NCBI GenBank assembly: GCA_934409175.1
Contig: CAKRVX010000065.1
Coordinates: forward strand, 1-11,435
From: an uncultured Blautia sp.
Lineage (GTDB): Bacteria; Bacillota; Clostridia; Lachnospirales; Lachnospiraceae
Direction: 5' to 3'
DNA: 11,435 bases
Shown: piece after piece, positions 5,327 through 11,435 of the stretch
How positions within the stretch are numbered: the stretch's first letter is position 1
How the letters are laid out: each line of letters begins with the position of its first letter
Notes under the pieces: model-generated
The model's input: only the letters and a program-made list of their open reading frames with translations
Databases searched by the model: none
Told to the model about the DNA's origin: nothing
Program-made: the position numbers and the translations under genes

Positions 5327-8300
5327 TTATTTTCCTGAAAGGAGTTCTATCAGCTCCTCTCTGGTCAGACTGCTTCCATTCAATTCTTCGCCTTCCAGAA
5401 TCTGATCTGCCAGCTCCCGTTTCTTTTCCTGAAGCTTCACAATATTTTCTTCTATAGTATCCTTAACAATCAATTTATACACATTTACCACATTCTTCTG
5501 ACCGATCCTGTGTGCCCTGTCCGTAGCCTGATTCTGTACCGCCAGATTCCACCATGGATCAAAATGGATCACAATATCGGCAGCTGTAAGATTCAGCCCT
5601 GTTCCTCCTGCTTTCAGAGATATGCAAAATACCTGAGTATCATCCTTATTAAAGTTCTCCACCATCTCTGCACGCTTTTCTTTACTTACAGAACCATTCA
5701 ACATATAATAACTGATTTTTTCCTGTTCAAGCCTCTTCGCAAGATGATCCAGCATAGTTGTAAACTGGGAAAACAACAAAATCTTATGTCCGCTCTCCAC
5801 TGCATTGCAAATCATATTCAGGCACATATCTACTTTCGCGGAATCCGCTTTATAATCTGCGAAAACAAGAGAAGGATCGCAACATATCTGGCGCAATTTT
5901 GTCAGTTCCGCAAGTATAGTAATTTTTGAAGACTTAAACTCTTCTTCAGACTGTTTATCCAGCATCAGCATCATTCGTTTCACATGGGCATCATAAAGCT
6001 TCTGCTGCTCTCCTGTAAGCTGTACAAACATGTTCTCTTCCAGTTTATCCGGCAGATCAGTAAGTACTTCTTTTTTCAATCTTCGAAGCACAAAGGGCCG
6101 TATCATCTTCTGCAGACGTTTCATAGCATCTTGATCTGAATTCTGAATCGCCGGAATTTCAACTTCTTCACGGAATTTTTTATAACTGTAAAGGAAGCCA
6201 GGCATCAGATAGTCGAAAATACTCCACAATTCACTCAATCGGTTCTCCACCGGAGTTCCGGTCAATGCCAGCTTAAACTCTGCCTGAACCTCTTTCACAG
6301 CTCTTGCAGCCTGAGTATTTGCATTTTTAATATACTGAGCCTCGTCAATAATCTCACACCTGAAACTGTATTTTTCATATTCACTGATGTCCCTTTTAAG
6401 CAGATCATAAGAAGTCAGAAGAACTTCCTCCTTCTCTGCATCTTCCAGAATCTTCCTTCTCTCTGCCGCACTTCCTGTTACCATCTTTGCCGTCAGTTCC
6501 GGTGCGAAACGTCGGATTTCACTGTTCCAGTTATAGACCAGGGAAGCCGGTGCCACGATCAATGTATTTTTCTGATTCTTTTCATGTATTCTTTCTGCAT
6601 CAGGCTCTGTATCCGCCTGTGCTCCTTTCTCAGATACCGCATTTGTTCTCTCCTGAAATTCCGACAGCAAAAATGCAATCACCTGCAGCGTTTTTCCAAG
6701 TCCCATATCATCTGCAAGTATTCCTCCAAATCCGTTATATTTCAGCGTTTTAATCCACAGAAATCCCCTTTTCTGATATTCACGCAGTATATGTTCCAGA
6801 CTTTCAGGCACTTCGAAATCATTATCTTCAACTGTCTTCATATTTCTTACCAGAGACCGGAAATATTTATTCTTTACTGCTGCCACAAAAGGATTCTCTT
6901 TCAGCTGTCCATCCAGATAAAGTGCTCTGTATTTCTGTATCTGAATTTTATCCTGCTTCATCTGCTTATCTGTGAGCTGCAGTCCTGTTCTTAATTCTGC
7001 TACTGTATCCAGTCCCGAATCCTCTGCATTGATAAAAGAACCATCTTTCAGACGATAGAATTTCTTTTTCCTGTTATAACGCGAAAGAACGTCTATGAGT
7101 TCTTCCTTTGACATTTCTCCGGCAGTCATGGTAAGTTCCAGAAGATTTCCGCTTAAAGAAACCCCTATTGTAATCTTCGGCGCAGATCTCACTTCCATTC
7201 GTTTCAGATTCTCAGAAACCAAAACTTCCCCCACAGCCTGCATAGCAGGGATCCCATACATAATAAGATCATATACAAGTTCATCATCATCTACAATGGC
7301 AGAACTCTGTGTATCCGGATCAAAAGCATTGGAGTATTCATGTATCATTTTTCTGAGCACTGTTTCTTTTGCCATATCGCGCATGGCGATACCCTCTGTG
7401 GTATACAAAGAAACTTTTTTCTCTCCGTAATAAACTTCCGGTCTGCAAGTGATCATATTCTTCTGTGGTGCATCCAGATATATCTTAAACTTCGGTTTCA
7501 TCATTCCGTAATCTGCAGGATCAAAGTTCTTTAGCTCACATTCATAGAACTCCTGAAGCACCGGCAAAAGATCCTTGCAAAACGCCGGAACATCATTATC
7601 AGCAATAAATGCTTTCTCTCCTCTCACTGCGGTCATACTGTTCAGGAAATCTGTAATCGGAAGAAGTTCTTTCGCATCTTCCACGAAAATCCATCCACCA
7701 TAAAAATATATCCTATATTGATCCGTAATTCCTGCACAGATAAATTTACTGGTACTCAGTTCAATTCCCTGCTCAATGCCGGTAATCTTCAGTTTTCTTG
7801 GAAGATGTCTGGTAGTGATCCGCCATTCATGACTGTATTCTCCCACAACATCTCCCTCCAGTATTTTCCCTTTCATTAAAAGCAGGAATTCTGACAGTTC
7901 ATCTCCTTTCAGATCTATATGTCTTACTTTCTCCAGTGCCCCAGCATAATATCCATAATAAGAATTCTGTCTGTGACCTGCTCTGTTATTCTCCACCCAT
8001 TTGCGAATGAATTTCACCAATGGCCGGGTTTCTTTTTCAAAAGACTCTTCTGTATGAACAAACTGCAGACTTTTGCCATACTTATAATTCTCCTGGTCTT
8101 CCATCGCCTGGACAAATGTAAACACATCTTTCAGAACGTACATCTTCGAAGTACCGATTTTAAATTCTACATAAAAATTTCCACCATTAAAAGAAAAATA
8201 CGGTTCGAGTCTTACTTTTCCATACGTACTTTCCTGAATGAGCGGAAGAGATTTAGCTACTGCCTGTTTTTGCAGAAGCTGTGCAAGCTCCGGTGTTGTA

Positions 8301-8668
8301 CGCATAACCATACCCTTTTTTACTCCATCCATGAGATCCAGCCTCTCACTGATTCTTTCCCGTCTCTTTCGTACTACATAATCATTGTACTCCAAAAGTA
8401 CTGCTACACAATGCTTACAGATTTTGCTATATTCTCCATATGCCGGACAGTCACAGTAACTGCTCTCAATTTCATTGTTCTCTTTATCAACCGAAAGATC
8501 CACTTCATAAATATTTCTGCCGCTTCCCTGTACAGAAGCAATAATCTCGTCACCGGATTCAAATTCCTGCACATCCATGTCCAGTACTTTCTCATCCCGA
8601 TAAACCTCCAGACCTCGGGCATACGAAGCAGCACCTGCCATATACTTAATCTGCGTTTTTGAAATCAT
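5327..8668 (-). CDS. SWIM zinc-finger SNF2 family helicase-like ATPase
   Basis: SNF2-type DNA-translocating ATPase, related to the single large SNF2 proteins common in Firmicutes (YwqA-like); the cellular role is not established. The 1113-residue product has an N-terminal SWIM zinc finger (C72, C74, C84, H86). A long middle region (about 110-610), probably the bacterial SNF2-associated part, separates it from the ATPase core. Core motifs are DDMGLGKT (653-660; Walker A lysine 659), DEAQ (775-778) and LTGTPVEN (802-809). Helicase lobe 2 has SLKAGGTGLNL (1017-1027) and ATDRAHRIGQ (1048-1057). A charged, low-complexity insert follows motif I (about 672-700). The frame is open 33 codons further upstream, but that extension runs through the terminator of the preceding gene. 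AGGAGAGGG ending 8 nt before the ATG at 8668 fixes the start. No distinct promoter is visible in the 107-nt gap from GH42. All catalytic motifs are intact. Confidence 0.93.
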   Translation of the reverse strand: MISKTQIKYMAGAASYARGLEVYRDEKVLDMDVQEFESGDEIIASVQGSGRNIYEVDLSVDKENNEIESSYCDCPAYGEYSKICKHCVAVLLEYNDYVVRKRRERISERLDLMDGVKKGMVMRTTPELAQLLQKQAVAKSLPLIQESTYGKVRLEPYFSFNGGNFYVEFKIGTSKMYVLKDVFTFVQAMEDQENYKYGKSLQFVHTEESFEKETRPLVKFIRKWVENNRAGHRQNSYYGYYAGALEKVRHIDLKGDELSEFLLLMKGKILEGDVVGEYSHEWRITTRHLPRKLKITGIEQGIELSTSKFICAGITDQYRIYFYGGWIFVEDAKELLPITDFLNSMTAVRGEKAFIADNDVPAFCKDLLPVLQEFYECELKNFDPADYGMMKPKFKIYLDAPQKNMITCRPEVYYGEKKVSLYTTEGIAMRDMAKETVLRKMIHEYSNAFDPDTQSSAIVDDDELVYDLIMYGIPAMQAVGEVLVSENLKRMEVRSAPKITIGVSLSGNLLELTMTAGEMSKEELIDVLSRYNRKKKFYRLKDGSFINAEDSGLDTVAELRTGLQLTDKQMKQDKIQIQKYRALYLDGQLKENPFVAAVKNKYFRSLVRNMKTVEDNDFEVPESLEHILREYQKRGFLWIKTLKYNGFGGILADDMGLGKTLQVIAFLLSEFQERTNAVSEKGAQADTEPDAERIHEKNQKNTLIVAPASLVYNWNSEIRRFAPELTAKMVTGSAAERRKILEDAEKEEVLLTSYDLLKRDISEYEKYSFRCEIIDEAQYIKNANTQAARAVKEVQAEFKLALTGTPVENRLSELWSIFDYLMPGFLYSYKKFREEVEIPAIQNSDQDAMKRLQKMIRPFVLRRLKKEVLTDLPDKLEENMFVQLTGEQQKLYDAHVKRMMLMLDKQSEEEFKSSKITILAELTKLRQICCDPSLVFADYKADSAKVDMCLNMICNAVESGHKILLFSQFTTMLDHLAKRLEQEKISYYMLNGSVSKEKRAEMVENFNKDDTQVFCISLKAGGTGLNLTAADIVIHFDPWWNLAVQNQATDRAHRIGQKNVVNVYKLIVKDTIEENIVKLQEKKRELADQILEGEELNGSSLTREELIELLSGK

Positions 8669-8700
8669 AATTTTATCCCTCTCCTGACAGAAACAAGAAT

Positions 8701-8753
8701 AAAAAGAACCCCTCCACCGGGCAGTAACAATCTCTGCTTTAAGTGAAGGGATT
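8701..8753 (-). terminator. Terminator of the beta-galactosidase gene
   Basis: On the minus strand, AATCCCTTCAC (8753-8743) pairs with GTGGAGGGGTT (8717-8707) over 11 bp with two G-T pairs. An inner GCAG/CTGC lies in the loop. The tail is CTTTTTATTC. It starts 22 nt after the GH42 stop codon. The SNF2 ribosome-binding site lies only about 16 nt beyond the T tract, so SNF2 may depend partly on read-through. Confidence 0.7.
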
Positions 8754-8775
8754 TCCTCATCCATCAATATTTATT

Positions 8776-10800
8776 TTACACTATAACCTTTGCAACTGCA
8801 AGACCATAAACCTCAAGTTTATCGTTTCCATTGCCATAAATCCAGCTTACTTCTCTCTCTGGTACCGGAAGGCTCACATCCTCTGTTCCGAAGTTCTGGT
8901 AAATATAATATTTGACGTTTCCATTCTCTCTCACTGTGATCTCCAGTGCATCCGGGATCTCTTCTGTGATTCCGCAGGAAACACCACTGTCTTTCAGTAC
9001 TTTCTCCAAGAAGTCTCCGTAGAACTCTTTGTCTGCATCTGCTGCTACATACCATGCCTTGCCTTTGCCGTATTCATTGACAGTCAGGCAGGAATAACCT
9101 TCATAGAAATCACTTCCGTAAGTCATTAATGTACGCGCCCCGCGAAGCTCTACAAGGTCACACAGATACTTGCATGTATAAGTCTTGTCCAGACCAAGTT
9201 CATTGCCCTGTACAGGAACGAAAGAATTCTCTTCCCAGTCATAAAGTCCATCAATTTCAGTACTTCTGATTCCCAGTACATCCATCAGACCATGTGGAGT
9301 ACCTTCCAGATAACATCTGTCCGTGTCGTCTGCGATTCCTGACCAGTAGCTTGTGATCAGCACACCACCATTCTCTACAAATGCACGAACTTTCTCCGCG
9401 AAGCCTTCCTTGAACATATAAACCATTGGCAGAGCCAGTACTTTATATCTGTCCAGATCACAGGTCATATCGATCACATCTACATTTACACCCTGCTTAC
9501 GGAAACCTCTGTAGAATTTCAGCATTGCTTCCAGATAATGAAGTCCCTTATTTCTCGGTCCCTGGCTGTCTTCCATTGCCCACTGGCTGTCCCAGTCATA
9601 AATCATTGCCACCTGGCTGCTCATAGTTGTTCCGGCCAGTTCCTGTAACTCTTTCAGAGCTGCCCCAACCTTTGAAACTTCTTTAAATACTCTGGTGTCA
9701 TTGCCACCATAATGATCGATCACTGCTCCGTGGAATTTCTCAGAAGCACCTCTGCTCTGACGAATCTGGAAATACAGAGAACCTTCTCCACCATGAGCGA
9801 TCGCCTGCATAGACTGTGCAAAAAGCATTCCAGGTTTCTTCAGCTTGCTGACGCTCTGCCAGTTGGTAGAAGTAGGACAGGATTCCATCTGAAAGAATGG
9901 TTTATCCTTCAGGGAACGCATCAGGTCATGGCACATTCCATTATCATAGGCGGTATCGATCACTGCTTCTTTATGCCATGTGGGATAAGTGTCCCAGGAA
10001 ACCACATCGATTTCTTTCGCAATCTTAAAGTAATCCAGTCCTCCGAAATAGTGCATCAGATTGGCAGTGGTCGGAAGTGTACTGCCGCCTTCTCTCAGTG
10101 CAGCGATCTCATGATGAATGAAATCTGCAGTCTGGTGAGTGACAAATCGTTTCCAGTCCAGATTCAGCGCATGAAGCTGAGTCTCCCCGATCCTGGAAGG
10201 ACTTTCGATCTGCTCGAAACTGTTATATGTATGGCTCCAGAAAGTTGTGCACCACTGATCATTCAGGTTCTCGATGGTCTGATATTTCTCTTTCAGCCAT
10301 CCTCTGAATGCTTCCTGGCAAAGAGGGCAGTGACATTCTCCGCCGTACTCATTGGAAATATGCCACAGGATCACACCCGGATGTGTGGCAACTTCCTGAG
10401 CCAGTTTCTTGTTAATGATATGTACCTTCTCTCTGTAAACCGGAGAAGTATAACAGTGATTATGCCGGAATCCGAACAGTGCTCTGTGGCGTGTCTCATC
10501 TACACGGAGCACTTCCGGATATTTGTCTGCCATCCATTTCGGTCTGGCGCCTGACGGTGTAGCCAGGATCGTAGAGATTCCTCTCTTATAAAGTTTATCA
10601 ATGATCTCCTGCAGCCATCCGAAGTTAAAAACTCCCTCTTCCGGTTCCAGTGTAGACCAGGAAAAAATACCCAGGCTTACCACATTACATCCGGATTCCT
10701 CCAGCATATCAATATCCTTTTCCAGAATATCCGGTCTTTTTAACCACTGTTCAGGATTGTAGTCGCCGCCGTGGAGCAGCTTGTCCGTTCTAAAGTCCAT
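8776..10800 (-). CDS. Beta-galactosidase, glycoside hydrolase family 42
   Basis: Retaining beta-galactosidase releasing terminal galactose from short galactosides such as galacto-oligosaccharides or plant-derived fragments; no signal peptide, so cytoplasmic. The 674-residue product has the usual GH42 length, with a TIM-barrel (about 1-380), a trimerisation domain (about 385-600) and a small C-terminal beta domain. The acid/base is E151 in WHISNEYGG and the nucleophile is E306 in FFQMESCPT. C116, C156, C158 and C161 (the last three in CHCPLC) match the four-cysteine zinc site of the Thermus A4 enzyme. The start is supported by GAGGAG 7 nt before ATG. It follows a TraX-like gene by 39 nt with no promoter between them, so the two are probably co-transcribed. 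No transporter or regulator for galactosides is visible in the window. Confidence 0.95.
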   Translation of the reverse strand: MDFRTDKLLHGGDYNPEQWLKRPDILEKDIDMLEESGCNVVSLGIFSWSTLEPEEGVFNFGWLQEIIDKLYKRGISTILATPSGARPKWMADKYPEVLRVDETRHRALFGFRHNHCYTSPVYREKVHIINKKLAQEVATHPGVILWHISNEYGGECHCPLCQEAFRGWLKEKYQTIENLNDQWCTTFWSHTYNSFEQIESPSRIGETQLHALNLDWKRFVTHQTADFIHHEIAALREGGSTLPTTANLMHYFGGLDYFKIAKEIDVVSWDTYPTWHKEAVIDTAYDNGMCHDLMRSLKDKPFFQMESCPTSTNWQSVSKLKKPGMLFAQSMQAIAHGGEGSLYFQIRQSRGASEKFHGAVIDHYGGNDTRVFKEVSKVGAALKELQELAGTTMSSQVAMIYDWDSQWAMEDSQGPRNKGLHYLEAMLKFYRGFRKQGVNVDVIDMTCDLDRYKVLALPMVYMFKEGFAEKVRAFVENGGVLITSYWSGIADDTDRCYLEGTPHGLMDVLGIRSTEIDGLYDWEENSFVPVQGNELGLDKTYTCKYLCDLVELRGARTLMTYGSDFYEGYSCLTVNEYGKGKAWYVAADADKEFYGDFLEKVLKDSGVSCGITEEIPDALEITVRENGNVKYYIYQNFGTEDVSLPVPEREVSWIYGNGNDKLEVYGLAVAKVIV

Positions 10801-10839
10801 ACTTGTTCTCCTCTTAATTCGCTATCTTCGTTTTAGTCT

Positions 10840-11435
10840 TTACAGAACATATTTCGCAATTACTCCAAGCACCAGCAGATGCACTGGATAAAAAGCATAA
10901 TAAACATATTTATTAATGCGGTCTTTTCGTTCACCGTTGTAACACCAGATCCCATAGAAAGACAGGGGACCTGTTATATACATGAGGCTGATGATACAGC
11001 CAAGTATTGTTTTCAAAACATTCTGTGTATAAAACACATAAAAAACTGCTGTCAGAAGCACCATACATAATCCATACTCCGCTCTGAACAGACTTACCCA
11101 GACCACAGCAGCCAGCACGATCAGTATTCTTACCAGGCCACCTGTAAATCCAGAACCATTTTTAAAAATGTCCATACATTTCAGCATGATCAGGCAGATA
11201 CTCATGGTAATCATCGCATTCTGGCTGGACCAGTCCATAATTTTCCCACTGACTGCCAGATCATAAGGAATCTCACTGATCACCGCAGTCAATACCATCA
11301 AAAGCAGATACCTTTTATAATCGGAAGTATTCCGAAAGCCTTCTACCAGCAAAAATGCAAATACGGGAATCGCCATCCCGCCGATAAGCTGCATGATGGA
11401 ACCGATTCCCGCAAGTGTCATCAAACGGGAATCCT
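10840..11435 (-). CDS. TraX-family multi-pass membrane protein (5' end beyond the window)
   Basis: Integral membrane protein resembling the TraX family, named for F-pilin N-acetylation but common as chromosomal genes of unknown role in Clostridia. The visible 197 residues contain about seven hydrophobic segments. The first carries IPVFAFLLVEGFRNTS, followed by AVISEIPYDLA. Near the C-terminus is YAFYPVHLLVL, the family's typical closing segment. The frame stays open through the right edge of the window. The family normally has an N-terminal helix upstream, so the first ATG and TTG near 11421-11424 are probably internal. It shares an operon-like spacing with the GH42 gene. No conjugation genes are nearby, so transfer-related function is not supported here. 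Confidence 0.75.
   Translation of the reverse strand, partial: DSRLMTLAGIGSIMQLIGGMAIPVFAFLLVEGFRNTSDYKRYLLLMVLTAVISEIPYDLAVSGKIMDWSSQNAMITMSICLIMLKCMDIFKNGSGFTGGLVRILIVLAAVVWVSLFRAEYGLCMVLLTAVFYVFYTQNVLKTILGCIISLMYITGPLSFYGIWCYNGERKDRINKYVYYAFYPVHLLVLGVIAKYVL

Noticed and set aside
7919..8662. 247-codon plus-strand frame opposite the SNF2 N-terminal part
   Set aside because: It is antisense to the SWIM region of an intact gene, with a cysteine/phenylalanine-rich composition typical of a reverse-strand shadow.
5327..8668. SNF2 protein as part of an anti-phage system such as DISARM
   Set aside because: No methylase, phospholipase D, DUF1998 or other partner gene is nearby. SWIM-SNF2 proteins of this kind are common single genes in Firmicutes.
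9712..10554. 280-codon plus-strand frame opposite the GH42 catalytic domain
   Set aside because: It is antisense to a well-conserved enzyme domain including both catalytic glutamates; no ribosome-binding site or family match.

Overview
The window looks like chromosomal DNA from a spore-forming clostridial Firmicute, most likely a Lachnospiraceae gut bacterium (Blautia/Dorea/Roseburia-like). The reasons are a near-canonical SpoVT, strong AGGAG-type ribosome-binding sites, moderate-to-low GC, a clostridial-type nicotinate phosphoribosyltransferase, and a GH42 beta-galactosidase beside a TraX-family membrane protein. The genus is inference; no rRNA is present.

Layout. Positions 1-1096 are AT-rich and hold no protein gene I can support. 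They contain a minus-strand tRNA-Gln(CTG) with a consensus promoter and two tandem terminators, a diverged second copy of the tRNA trailer/terminator hairpin about 455 bp away, and between the two copies a three-copy array of 35-bp inverted repeats (152-302) that I cannot assign. The pncB promoter and a structured, roughly 260-nt leader follow. Positions 1097-3206 (+) carry pncB (NAD salvage) and a short M15 D,D-carboxypeptidase-like gene. A strong hairpin separates them; it looks like the pncB terminator but also contains the ribosome-binding site of the second gene. Positions 3283-5154 (-) carry a membrane-anchored metallophosphoesterase and spoVT, each with its own promoter signal; the spoVT one resembles a forespore sigma-G promoter. 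Positions 5327-8668 (-) encode a large SWIM-SNF2 helicase-like ATPase. Positions 8776-11435 (-) hold a GH42 beta-galactosidase preceded, 39 nt upstream and probably in the same operon, by a TraX-like membrane protein cut by the window edge.

Working together. The protein genes are mostly ordinary housekeeping or accessory-metabolism genes and do not form one pathway. pncB and the M15 gene are one co-directional pair, and the TraX-like gene and the beta-galactosidase are another. Three starts were moved downstream of the longest open frame (metallophosphoesterase, spoVT, SNF2) on ribosome-binding-site, promoter or family evidence. The observations most worth a second look are in the non-coding DNA: the repeat array, the hairpin that merges terminator and ribosome-binding site, and the pncB leader. 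I found no CRISPR array, insertion sequence, transposase or recognisable defence system.
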